The notes under the pieces were generated by a model. That model searched no databases and was not told the DNA's origin. It worked only from the letters and a program-made list of their open reading frames with translations. Position numbers and translations under genes: made by a program. Of a stretch of DNA of 64,000 nucleotides, positions 33,001 to 40,989 are shown one piece after another. The DNA is from Hippopus hippopus (taxonomy: Eukaryota; Mollusca; Bivalvia; Cardiida; Cardiidae), in the NCBI GenBank assembly GCA_946811185.2, contig OX328102.1, forward strand, positions 49,825,619 to 49,889,618, read 5' to 3'. Every line of letters starts with the position of its first letter. Position 1 is the first letter of the stretch.

Positions 33001-36000
33001 AGCCAAGTGTTAGAGCCTTTTTCAATGGTCTAGGCTTCAAAAAGTAAACTGAATGCTATTGAATGTTTTGACGTGTCAGATGACACACTTACAGGGCAGT
33101 CTGAGGATATTTACTTCAAACTTGGACAGGTTGTTAACTATCAAAAGGGTAGCCCATAGAACAATGGAAGGTAACCATCAAAGCATTTTTGACACAGTTA
33201 TGCCCTTTTTACATAGATTTTTCACTGAAAATCAAGCACCTGCAGTCGAGCATTAGCATTTTCACTGAAAATCAAGCACCTGCAACTGAGCATTGGCACC
33301 TGCGTGTGGTGCTGTTGTTGATTATTTTATCATATTACAGGTCAGCTGTATGTGTGTGGAGGTTTTGATGGTTATACAAGACACCACAGTATGGAATGTT
33401 ACAACCCACATCTAGACAGTTGGACCACACTCAGTGGGATGGCTGTAGGGCGGGAAGGGGCGGGGCTTGTTGTTGCTGGAGATATGATGTACTGTATTGG
33501 AGGGTATGATGGTGTGAACTTATTAGATTCTGCTGAAAAATATGACATTAAAGCAAATGAGTGGTCACCCACCTCCAGCATGTCAACAAAACGTTCAGGT
33601 ACAGATTTATTGCATATTGAATTTTTAGCTAGGCTGTTTTCAGAGAAAACATTTTGTATTGTTGTAGCCCTGGCTATGTCTGTGTCGTCGTTCTGTGTTG
33701 TCTTTCAAAATCTTTGACATTTTATATCTCTGTTATTATTGAAGATATTTACTTCAAGCTTGGACAAGTTGTTAACTGTTGAAAGGGAAATGTAGACAAC
33801 AACAATAGGCAACTATCAAAGTATTTTTGACAAGGTTATGCCATTTTTTGGACATAAAATTTTCTCTGAAAATCAAGCAACTGCAGCCAAGTGTTGGTGT
33901 TGGTGCTCTTGTTTATTTTACATCTTAACAAACTTTGTGACTTTTTTTTTTTTTTTTTAGCTCACCTGAGCACATAGTGCTCAGGGTGAGCTATTGTGAT
34001 CGATCATCGTCCAGCGTCCGTCCATCTGTACGTCCGTCCGTTCGTCCGTCCGTCTGTGAACAATTACTTAAAAAATCTTCTCCTCTGAAACCGGACAACA
34101 GATTTCAATGAAACTTCACAGAAATGATCCTTAGGTGATGCACTTTCAGAATACTTCAAAGATTTGAATTCTATGAAGAACTCTGGTTGCCATGGCAACT
34201 GAAAGAAAAAACTTTAAAAATCTTCTTGTCCCAAACCGTAAGGGCTAGAGCTTTCATATATAGCATGAAGCATCATCTAGTGACCCTCTACCGAAATACT
34301 TCAAATTATGGCCCTGGTGTGGAAATTGGCCCTATGTTGTGGGGTCTCGGATTTCACATAGAGATTAAAAAGGAAATCTTTAAAAATCTTCTTGTCCTAA
34401 ATCCTCAAGGCTACAGCTTTCATATTTGGCATGTAGCATCATCTAGTGGACCTCTACCGAAATACTTCAAATGATGGCCCTTGTGTGGAAATTGGCCCTT
34501 TGTTGTGGGGTCACAGATTTTACATAGAGATAAAGAAGGAAGTCTTTAAAAATCTTCTTGTCCCAAACCTTAAGGGCTAGAGCTCTCAAAAAAAATCTTC
34601 TCCTCTGAAACCGGAAAACAGATTTCAATGAAACTTCACAGAAATGATCCTTAGGTGATGCACTTTCAGAATACTTCAAAGATTTGAATTCTATGAAGAA
34701 CTCTGGTTGGCATGGCAACCGAAAGAAAAAACTTTAAAAATCTTCTTGTCCCAAACCGTAAGGGCTAGAGCTTTCATATATGGCATGTAGCATCATCTAG
34801 TGACCCTCTACCAAAATACTTGAAATTATGGCCCTGATGTGGAAATTGGCCCTATGTTGTAGGGTCTCAGATTTCACATAGAGATTAAGAAGGAAATCTT
34901 TAAAAATCTTCTTGTCCTAAATCCTCAAGGCTACAGCTTTCATATTTGGCATGTAGCATCATCTAGTGGACCTCTACCGAAATACTTCAAATGATGGCCC
35001 TTGTGTGGAAACTGGCCCTTTGTTGTGGGGTCACAGATTTTCATAGAGATAAAGAAGGAAATCCTTAAAAATCTGTTTGTTCCAAACCTTAAGGGCTAGA
35101 GCTCTCATATATGGCATGTAGCATTGTCTGGTGGATCCCTTCTAAAAGACTTCAAATTATAAACATAGTGTCATAATGAGCCCTATGTGGTGGGTTCCCA
35201 GATTTTTCACAGAAATGATCCTTAGGTGATGCACTTTCAGGATACTTCAAAGATTTGAATTCCATGAAGAACTCTGGTTGGCATGGCAACTGAAAGAAAA
35301 AACTTTAAAAATCTTCTTGTCCCAAACCGTAAGGGCTAGAGCTTTCATATATGGCATGTAGCATCATCTAGTGACCCTCTACCAAAATACTTCAAATTAT
35401 GGCCCTGGTGTGGAAATTGGCCCTATGTTGTGGGGTCTCGGATTTCACATAGAGATAAAGAAGGAAATCTTTAAAAATCTTCTTGTCCTAAATCCTCAGG
35501 GCTACAGCTTTCATATTTGGCATGTAGCATCATCTAGTGGACCTCTACTGAAATACTTCAAATGATGGCCCTTGTGTGGAAACTGGCCCTTTGTTGTGGG
35601 GTCACAGATTTTCATAGAGATAAAGAAGGAAATCCTTAAAAATCTGTTTGTCCCGAACCTTAAGGGCTAGAGCTCTCATATATGGCGTGTAGTATTGTCT
35701 GGTGGACCCCTTCTAAAAGACTTCAAATTATAACCATAGTTTCATAATGAGCACTATGTGGTGGGTTCCCAGACTTTACATAGAGATAATGAAGGAAAAT
35801 TTTAGCTCACCTGAGCACGAAGTGCTCAGGATGAGCTATTGTGATCACTGACCGTCCGTCGGCGTCCGTCTGTCCATCGTCCTTCTGTCCATCCGTTTAC
35901 ATTTCTTTGTTTACACTCTAGCATCTACAAATATCAACCAATCAGCACCAAACTTGGTCAAAATATATATGACCATAAGATCTCAGATGAGTTCGATTAT

Positions 36001-39000
36001 GGGTCTAATCGGACCAGAACAACTGGAGTTATTTGCCCTTGAATTAGAAAAATTGCTGTATTTGACCTTGTTTACACTCTTGCATCTAAAAATATAAACC
36101 AGTTAGCACCAAACTTTGTCAAAATATATATGACCATAAGATCTTGGATGAGTTTGATTGTGGGTCTAATCGGACTAGATCAACTGGAGTTATTTGCCCT
36201 TGAATTAGAAAAATTGCTATATTTGACTTTGTTTACACTCTAGCATCTACAAATATCAACCAATCAGCACCAAACTTGGTCAAAATATATATGACCATAA
36301 GATCTCGGATGAGTTTGATTATGGGTCTAATTGGACCAGAACTACTGGAGTTATTTGGCCTTGAATTAGAAAGTTCTTTAGAATATTTCTTTGTCCAGAG
36401 CATAACTTTGTCGTCTCCAGTCCGATTGACTTGAACTTTGCATTTGTGTTTGTTGCAATAATACAGAGTGCAGTGTGAAAGAACCATAACTCTACCTTGT
36501 ACTGTCTATGAGTTATTTCCCTTTGATTGTCATTTTTACAGCATTTTCTGCTGGTCAGAAATATAACTTTGTCATCTCTAGCCTGAACATCTTCAAATTT
36601 GGTATGCATGATTGTTGAAAAATTACAGAGTGCAGTGCACAAGAACCATAACTCTTCCTAGCACGAATTTGAGTTATTCCCCCTTTGACCTTCATTTTTA
36701 TAGCATTTCTTGCTTGTCCGGTGCAAAACTTTGTCATTTTAAGTAGGAATGACTTGAAATATGGTATGCTTATTTGTTAAAATATTTGGAAGTGCAGTGC
36801 ACAAGAATTGTGACTCTACCTCGTGTTGTCTTTGAGTTATTTCCCTTTGATCGTCATTTTTACAGCATTTAGTGCTTGTCTGGAATATAACTTTGTCATC
36901 CCAAGTCAGAATGACTTCAAACTTGGTATGCATGTTTGTTGCAATATTACCGAAGACAGTGCGCAAGAACAATAACTCTACATAGTGCTGATTTTGAGTA
37001 ATTCCACTTTGATCTTCATTTTTTTACAGTATTTCTTGCTTGTCCGGAACGGAACTTTGAAGTCTCAAGTCAAATTGACTTGAGACTTGGTAAACATGTT
37101 TGTTGCACTACCTGCCCTTTGCGATTATTATACCTCCTTGACAACTGGCGGAGGGACGGGCATATCTTGCGACAATTTGCCGCTTTTGTTTCATTATCAT
37201 TTTGCCTTGAACCTCGATATTTGGTATTTATCTTCATTGTAGACCTTTACTGCTTAGTACTCAGGTGAGCAATATAGGACCATCATGGTCCTCTTGTTTT
37301 GTTTATTTCTTGATTTTCTAAGGCTTCACTCTTTACCAAACAATCCCAAGTTTTAACAACCCTGAGAAAAAAGGCTTTTTAAATATTATGAGAAAGGAAA
37401 AAGGACAAGCTGATTACTAGTATTTTCTTCCTTTACCAAAAGCCTATTTCTCAGGATTAATAAACACTGAATAGTTTGGTAATTTCTTAAACATTATTTC
37501 ATTTACAACATTATATCTGAACAGCCAGTGCATCTGTCTATGTATTCTTGAAGTTTCTTTCACTTGTTCTTTGCACAGTACTCTTTCCAAGCAACTGCCT
37601 GCTTCTTAATCTACATATAAATATTGGAATTCTCTCCCCCAACCCCTCGATACATAGCTCTGTATAAGATTAACTCTTTATCATACAACAACATTTTAGC
37701 CTCATCAGAATTGAAAGAATTTGCAGATGTCAAATTGAATATGGCTGGTATGATGGGATTTGATTTTCGGAGGGTAGAAAACATTGTTCGAAAAGGAGAA
37801 AATGCTGATTTACCAGCATTTTCTCCTTTCCCTACAATGTTTTTTTAAAATTCTGCTTCCTAAGTGTGGTTAAAACATGGGATTGTTTGGAAAAGGGTTA
37901 AATGACTTTGTGCATGTATATTTTTATTGTGTAGGTGCTGGAATAGCGGTGGTTAGTGATACTATTTATGTATGTGGAGGGTATGATGGTATAGATCACT
38001 TGTTAAATGACTTTGTGCATGTACATGTATATTTTTATTGTGTAGGTGCTGGAATTGCGGTGGTCAGTGATACTATTTATGTATGTGGAGGGTATGATGG
38101 TATAGAGCACTTGTCCAGTGTGGAGAGTTATAATATACACACAGGACACTGGACAGTGTTACACAGAATGACCACTCCTAGATGTTATGTGGGTGCATGT
38201 GTACTTAGAGGAAAACTGCTTGTAGTGGCTGGGTAAGTGACCATCTTGGTTTGATTCCTCCTTTCAGATATCACTTTTGGACCATATCATGCATTTCATG
38301 TTAAATACTTCATGTATTTCATGTTAAATAGAAATTTAGTACATGATATAGGATAGCATTATTTTAGGGAGTTTCCATGGCACAGTGATAGATAAAGATT
38401 TGTTTTGAAATCCAGAGGTTTTGAGTTTGATTTGAAGCAATGCTGGTTATGTTAAGGGAGGCTTTACAGAGCTCCAAACTAGATTAGGACATGTATTCAC
38501 CAACAATCTTAAAAACATTCTTAGTGTAATTCGCAATTATTTTCTAAATTTAAAAGTGAGGTAACTTCTAATTGGCTTAACCAAACTGTTTTTAATCGCC
38601 AACTGGATATTGTTTTACTTTCTTAATCTATAATAAAGCTAAAAATACATCTAGGTATAAGCAATATATGGACTAGTTTCAGCGTAGTTCCATATCAGAT
38701 TAGGCAAAATGTGATATTAATTCATTTGCCATTCATGAAAAAATACTTACCACCCATTAAACAAGTAATTTTTAGCTCAGCTGTGTTTGAAGAAAACATT
38801 AAGTTATTGTCATAGCCCTGTCGTCGTCTGCGTTGTCGTTTTGCAAAAATCTTTGACACTTGTAATATCTCTGGTATTACTGAAGATATTAACTTCAGAC
38901 CTGGACAAGTTGTTCACTGTCAAAAGGGGAACCTATACAACAAGGGCAGGTACCCATCAAAATATTTTTGACACAGTTATGTCCCTTTTTTAACTTAGAA

Positions 39001-39359
39001 TTTTCACTAAAAATCAATCACTTGCAGCCAAACGTTGGCACCTGCATGCATTGTTCTTGTTTTGAAACTCTTATGGTTTTCAAATCAAGCTGTCAATAAT
39101 TACAATATTATATGCAAGATCCAGGAATGTTAAGACAACATGACATTGTGTATGGTCCATCATTCAATCATTTAATCAAATGGGTAATTACAGTGGGCTG
39201 AACATATTTCTTCTTTCTTTGTACAACAGATATGATGGTAATGCACTGCTGAATAGTCTAGAATGTTATGACCCTGTGACAGACTCATGGGAGGTGGTAG
39301 AGGAAACCATGACAACACAAAGATGTGACGCTGGAGTTGCAGTTGTCAGAAAAACTTGA
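23901..39359 (+). CDS. KLHL12: KLHL12, Kelch-like protein 12, substrate adaptor of CUL3 ubiquitin ligase
   Basis: Ten coding exons join in phase: 23901-24083, 25282-25435, 26399-26616, 29327-29476, 30689-30803, 31926-32032, 32788-32980, 33341-33598, 38046-38232 and 39230-39359, giving 564 aa against 568 in human KLHL12. Every intron has GT-AG borders. BTB (about 22-118, [23 protein letters not shown]), BACK (about 125-235) and six Kelch blades (GGFG, GGYDG x3, GGFDG, AGYDG) follow in order. KLHL12 recruits CUL3 to SEC31 for large COPII carriers and to Dishevelled in Wnt signalling (known for vertebrates). A 5'UTR exon is likely, since TTTTTTCAG precedes the ATG at 23877-23885. An in-frame duplicated acceptor exists for exon 9. 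Confidence 0.93.
24119..24330 (-). mobile_element. MITE-1 copy in KLHL12 intron 1
   Basis: Starts TTAACTCTTTTCCAAACAA, 36 bp after the exon 1 donor. Core GGAGAAATGCTGGTTACCAG. Confidence 0.65.
24340..25015. other. KLHL12 intron 1 unique sequence
   Basis: No repeat or exon recognised in this part of the intron. Confidence 0.4.
25020..25255 (+). mobile_element. Decayed SINE-A copy in KLHL12 intron 1
   Basis: Head CTGATAGCTCAGTTACATAC and tail GATGGATAGGTGCACTGAGC ... CATTAAACACC are recognisable. Confidence 0.55.
25282..25435 (+). CDS. KLHL12: KLHL12 exon 2 (BTB, second half)
   Basis: Acceptor ATCTGTTTCAG, then [13 protein letters not shown]...[20 protein letters not shown]; donor GTAAAG at 25436, phase 1. 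It extends the BTB fold and the start of the CUL3-binding 3-box. Confidence 0.92.
25497..25765 (+). mobile_element. tRNA-derived SINE-B with intact Pol III boxes
   Basis: GGTAGCTCAGTGGTTAGCAT (A box) and GTTGTGGGTTCAATACC (B box) about 35 nt apart, then GAGGCAAACTTTCTTTC and AACACATGTGTAGGTGC body. It ends in an A-rich ACAAACAAACAG tail and lies 60 bp after exon 2. Confidence 0.75.
25766..25905 (+). mobile_element. MITE-1 short copy, KLHL12 intron 2
   Basis: CCCTTTACCAAGCAGTCCTG ... GACTGATTGGTAAAGGG with the core half deleted. Confidence 0.65.
26085..26372 (+). mobile_element. SINE-A copy, KLHL12 intron 2
   Basis: Plus-strand orientation: body GATTGATGATATTAATACC, GTGGGAAAGCAGCAGG and tail ATTTAACACCATACAATCC ending 26 bp before exon 3. 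Confidence 0.7.
26399..26616 (+). CDS. KLHL12: KLHL12 exon 3 (BACK domain)
   Basis: Acceptor TTTTTGTGCAG; codes [20 protein letters not shown] ... HLLKSNELQ; donor GTAAAT at 26617, phase 0. Confidence 0.92.
26693..26885 (-). mobile_element. tRNA-derived SINE-C copy, KLHL12 intron 3
   Basis: The - strand head reads GAGGTAGAGCGTCGGACTC ... AGTTCAATACCC (A and B boxes); the body matches 18655-18750. Confidence 0.6.
26936..27168 (-). mobile_element. MITE-1 copy with long perfect core
   Basis: TTTAACTCTTTACCAAAC and AAAAGGGTTAAA ends. Core GGGAAAAGGAGAAAATGCTG with a nearly perfect inverse (one C-to-G change in CTCCGTTTCCC). Confidence 0.7.
27315..27525 (+). mobile_element. MITE-1 copy, KLHL12 intron 3
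   Basis: CTTTATCAAACAATCCCGGC ... GTTATTTGGTGAAGAGTTAA. The right core arm has a short deletion. Confidence 0.65.
27812..28040 (-). mobile_element. MITE-1 copy, KLHL12 intron 3
   Basis: AGTCTTTACCACATCATAA start and TTGATTGTTCCTAGAAGAG end around GAAAATATTGTGGGAAAAGG. Confidence 0.6.
28078..29207 (+). mobile_element. Helentron-like satellite-cored element (CCACTGGCC type), KLHL12 intron 3
   Basis: The start hairpin CCACTGGCC-GAA-GGCCAGCGG is followed by a GTCC-rich tract (CGTCCGTGCGTCCGTCCGTC) and about 170-bp tandem units (ACCAAATTTGGCATGTAGCT). The end reads GCCAGTGGAGCGATACA, then the hairpin GGGCCATCATGGCCC and CTCTTG. A 3' hairpin close to the terminus and a satellite core recall non-autonomous Helentrons (the oyster 'pearl' group). 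That classification is inference. Confidence 0.65.
29327..29476 (+). CDS. KLHL12: KLHL12 exon 4 (BACK domain, second part)
   Basis: Exactly 50 codons, [18 protein letters not shown] ... YITDVVDNE; acceptor CATTTGCAG, donor GTGAGT at 29477. Phase 0 at both ends. Confidence 0.92.
29512..29722. repeat. 26-bp minisatellite, about 8 copies
   Basis: GAATTATTGAGATGATTGCT-type 26-bp units, nearly identical, starting 36 bp after the exon 4 donor. Confidence 0.85.
29840..29990 (+). repeat. MITE-2 fragment, KLHL12 intron 4
   Basis: CCAATAATAAAACTTTCGACC, AGACTACGCAGACTGTGCAG core; neither end is preserved. Confidence 0.5.
30110..30340 (-). mobile_element. MITE-1 copy, KLHL12 intron 4
   Basis: TTAATTCTTTACCAAATGAC start; core GGGAGAATATGCTGGTTACC. 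Confidence 0.65.
30338..30540 (+). mobile_element. MITE-1 copy adjoining the previous one head to head
   Basis: CTTTAACCCTTTACCAAACA start; core decayed (AAAAAATAAGGTGATCAGC). Confidence 0.6.
30689..30803 (+). CDS. KLHL12: KLHL12 exon 5 (end of BACK)
   Basis: Acceptor TTTTTTCCAG; codes [30 protein letters not shown]...; donor GTAAGA at 30804, phase 1. Confidence 0.92.
30911..31160 (+). mobile_element. tRNA-derived SINE-B, KLHL12 intron 5
   Basis: GGGTAGCTCAGTGGTTAGCA head; the tail GTTAAAACTCCAATACAAAC parallels 25497-25765. Confidence 0.7.
31265..31860. mobile_element. Three consecutive MITE-1 copies, KLHL12 intron 5
   Basis: About 31270-31395 (core deleted), 31395-31600 (core GGAAAAAGAGAGAATGTTGG) and 31630-31860 (core GTGGAAAAAGGAGAAAATGC, end GGGGATTGCTTGGTATAGGG). 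Orientation is mixed. Confidence 0.6.
31926..32032 (+). CDS. KLHL12: KLHL12 exon 6 (first Kelch blade)
   Basis: [35 protein letters not shown]; acceptor TTCTATGCAG, donor GTAAGT at 32033, phase 0. Confidence 0.92.
32255..32468 (+). mobile_element. MITE-2 copy, KLHL12 intron 6
   Basis: AGGGTTTAATGCATCTGGG, core TCAGCCTGCGCAGTCTGCAC, end ATAGAAATGCATTATTCCCC. Confidence 0.65.
32788..32980 (+). CDS. KLHL12: KLHL12 exon 7 (second Kelch blade)
   Basis: [37 protein letters not shown] ...; acceptor TTAATTTCAG, donor GTGTGT at 32981, phase 1. Confidence 0.92.
33049..33103 (+). pseudogene. Relic copy of part of KLHL12 exon 7 inside intron 7
   Basis: 55 bp match exon 7 at 44 positions (80%) with no gap, and the frame is still open: [18 protein letters not shown] against [18 protein letters not shown]. 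Four of the codon differences are synonymous. No splice sites flank it; a truncated repeat begins directly after it at 33104. Confidence 0.65.
33104..33325 (+). repeat. Truncated copy of the small GCTC...CTCTTG element, KLHL12 intron 7
   Basis: Shares GATATTTACTTCAAACTTGG and GACACAGTTATGCCCTTTTT with 33624-33915 and 38768-39062; TTTTCACTGAAAATCAAGCA is tandemly doubled. Confidence 0.6.
33341..33598 (+). CDS. KLHL12: KLHL12 exon 8 (Kelch blades 3 and 4)
   Basis: [20 protein letters not shown] ... and [20 protein letters not shown]; acceptor ATCATATTACAG, donor GTACAG at 33599, phase 1. Confidence 0.92.
33624..33915 (+). mobile_element. Small satellite-free element, KLHL12 intron 8
   Basis: TTTTTAGCTAGGCTG start, GTGTCGTCGTTCTG near the left end, CTGCAGCCAAGTGTTGG and CTCTTG at the right. 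The start (TTTAGCT) and end (CTCTTG) match those of the larger satellite-cored elements. Confidence 0.55.
33959..35803 (+). mobile_element. Helentron-like satellite-cored element (CACCTGAGC type), 3' end missing
   Basis: Starts with hairpin AGCTCACCTGAGCAC / GTGCTCAGGGTGAGCT and a GTCC-rich tract, then a higher-order array of about 520-590 bp built from about 170-bp units (TCTTCTTGTCCCAAACC). It is cut off where a second element starts at 35804. Confidence 0.65.
35804..37296 (+). mobile_element. Helentron-like satellite-cored element with a different core
   Basis: Same start hairpin, then about 165-bp units (CACCAAACTTGGTCAAAATA) and about 150-bp units (ATAACTTTGTCATC). Ends ACTCAGGTGAGCAATATA, hairpin GGACCATCATGGTCC, CTCTTG. 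Nearly the same interior as 61137-63030. Confidence 0.65.
37325..37480 (+). mobile_element. MITE-1 copy, KLHL12 intron 8
   Basis: CTCTTTACCAAACAATCCCA start and GAATAGTTTGGTAATTTC end; core decayed. Confidence 0.55.
37478..37615 (-). repeat. SINE-A fragment, KLHL12 intron 8
   Basis: TTTCTTAAACATTATTTCAT, CAGCCAGTGCATCTGTCTAT; only the body half remains. Confidence 0.5.
37672..37902 (-). mobile_element. MITE-1 copy just before KLHL12 exon 9
   Basis: TTAACTCTTTATCATACAAC start, core GGAGAAAATGCTGATTTACC, end GGGATTGTTTGGAAAAGGGT directly against the duplicated exon 9 segment. Confidence 0.65.
37898..38045 (+). repeat. KLHL12: Tandem duplication of the exon 9 acceptor and first 29 codons
   Basis: TAAATGACTTTGTGCATGTA, the acceptor TATTTTTATTGTGTAG and the exon start are repeated 111 bp apart (acceptors before 37935 and 38046), with three substitutions in the exonic part. 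111 bp is 37 codons and the frame stays open through both, so either acceptor yields an in-frame protein. Confidence 0.85.
38046..38232 (+). CDS. KLHL12: KLHL12 exon 9 (fifth Kelch blade)
   Basis: [29 protein letters not shown] ...; donor GTAAGT at 38233, phase 2. This start gives the family-standard length; the upstream duplicate acceptor (37935) would add 37 residues. Confidence 0.88.
38768..39062 (+). mobile_element. Small satellite-free element, KLHL12 intron 9
   Basis: TTTTTAGCTCAGCTGTGTTTG start and GCATGCATTGTTCTTG end; about 295 bp, related to 33624-33915. Confidence 0.6.
39230..39359 (+). CDS. KLHL12: KLHL12 exon 10 (last Kelch blade and stop)
   Basis: [25 protein letters not shown]...[16 protein letters not shown] at 39357-39359. 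The acceptor TTGTACAACAG completes Gly from exon 9. Confidence 0.92.
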
Positions 39360-39494
39360 CAAATCAACAACTGCTCCTAGACTCTAAGAAGATTATTTAC
39401 TGGTCAAGATCTCAAGAAGCATGGACCTATGGTATGGTTTGGTGCTGACTGTAAGGAACAAGGCCTATGGTTTGGTTCTCATGGAGATGACCTT

Positions 39495-39722
39495 TAACTC
39501 TTTACCAAAGGTCAAGTTATTTGACCATTCCAAACTGAAAGCATCGCAGATGGCAATTTAAATGTAGCGTAAATGATTATTTTTGTCGGTGATGGGGTAG
39601 AAAACATTGTGGGAAAAGAAAAAAATGCTGTTTACCAGCATTTTCTCATTTTCCCACAATGTTTCCAAAGGCCTGTTCCCCTCGGGTTGTTAAAACTTGG
39701 GATCATGTGGTAAAGGTTAAGC
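39495..39722 (-). mobile_element. MITE-1 copy 3' of KLHL12
   Basis: TTTAACTCTTTACCAAAGG start, near-perfect core GTGGGAAAAGAAAAAAATGC, end GGGATCATGTGGTAAAGGTTAA. It may lie in the 3'UTR. Confidence 0.65.
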
Positions 39723-39814
39723 TGTTAAATGGATTAAACTAAAGATTTACAGCCAATAGTGAAAACCCATAGTTAATGGCTTTAAAATTTTGCTCATAGG
39801 AGAAATTGCACCCA

Positions 39815-39885
39815 GTCGGACAGTGTAGATCAAAGATCAGACTTCACATTATGTGCAGTCTGATCTTGATCTACATAGTTGATAC
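39815..39885. repeat. MITE-3 palindrome copy
   Basis: CGGACAGTGTAGATCAAAGA and TGCAGTCTGATCTTGATCTA. Confidence 0.55.
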
Positions 39886-40986
39886 TAGAGGCCCTTGAGG
39901 GCCTGAAATTGCTCTACTGGCAGTGACTTTGCTTTTATGCTAACATACATTATGAATTGATGATGCAAAAAGAAAAGAAAGACAAAAAACACAAAAATGT
40001 GTTCTTGCAACTGGGCTTGAACCCACTAAGACAGCATAAGTAGGTATGGTAAATTGAACAAACAGTGAAGTGCAATTTCTCAGAACTAAATGTTTGGAAT
40101 CCAGACAAATTTGAAAGGGTTTCAGTATGCCTTGTATTAAACAATCCTAGCAAATTTCAAAGAAATGTGACTAATACTTTGTTGAGTAAACAATACTAAG
40201 TCATCAAATGGCTGCTTTTCCTGAACAGTTTACTAGATTTTCATCATTTTTTTCTAGAGTTCAATCCCTTGATGAACCAGACAATCTTTGCAAGTTTCAA
40301 AAGAATTCGATCAACACTGTGAACTCCATTGCCTAAACAAGAAACAGAAATTTTCAACTTTGAATGGCTACTTTTCCCATACTGATTGTCAGATTTTTTT
40401 TCAAATTCAATAGGATTCAAGCTGTTGATAAGACAAAGCAACTGTGCAAGTTTAATGAAAATCCAACTACAAATGCTGACTTCATCGCATAAACAAGAAA
40501 TGGAAATTTTCAACTTTAAATGGCTACTTTTCCCATACTGTTTGTTGGATTTTTTTCAAAATCAATAGGGTTGAAGCTATTGATGAGATAAACAAACAGT
40601 TTAAGTTTCACAAAAATCTGAGTACAAATGCAGATTTTATCATGTAAACAAGAAACGGAAATGTTTAACTTGAAATGGCTACTTTTCCCATACTGTTTGT
40701 TGGATATTTTTTTTTTTTTAAAAATCAATAGGGTTGAAGCTATTTATAAGATAAACTGTGCAAGTTTCACGGAAATCTGACCATAAATGCAGACACAATC
40801 GCGTAAACAAGAAATGGAAATTTTCAACTTGAAATGGCTACTTTTCCCATACTGTTTGTTGGATTTTTTTCAAAATCAAATGCAGACTTTATCGCGTAAA
40901 CAAGAAAAAGACTAACGGATGGATCGGCGACGGAAACCATGCCATGACATAAGCTCTGCTAGCTTTCAGCCAGTGGAGCTAAAAAA
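39886..40986 (-). mobile_element. Helentron-like satellite-cored element (CCACTGGC type), reversed
   Basis: On the - strand it starts TTTTTTAGCTCCACTGGCTG and GCTTATGTCATGGC, as does 28078-29207. It has about 160-bp units (GGAAATTTTCAACTTGAAAT on the +) and ends at the hairpin AGGCCCTCAAGGGCCT. Confidence 0.6.
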
Positions 40987-40989
40987 CAC

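Noticed and set aside
34187..35565. Repeated 64-95-codon frames ([17 protein letters not shown] type)
   Set aside because: They recur because the satellite units recur; no start context or domain.
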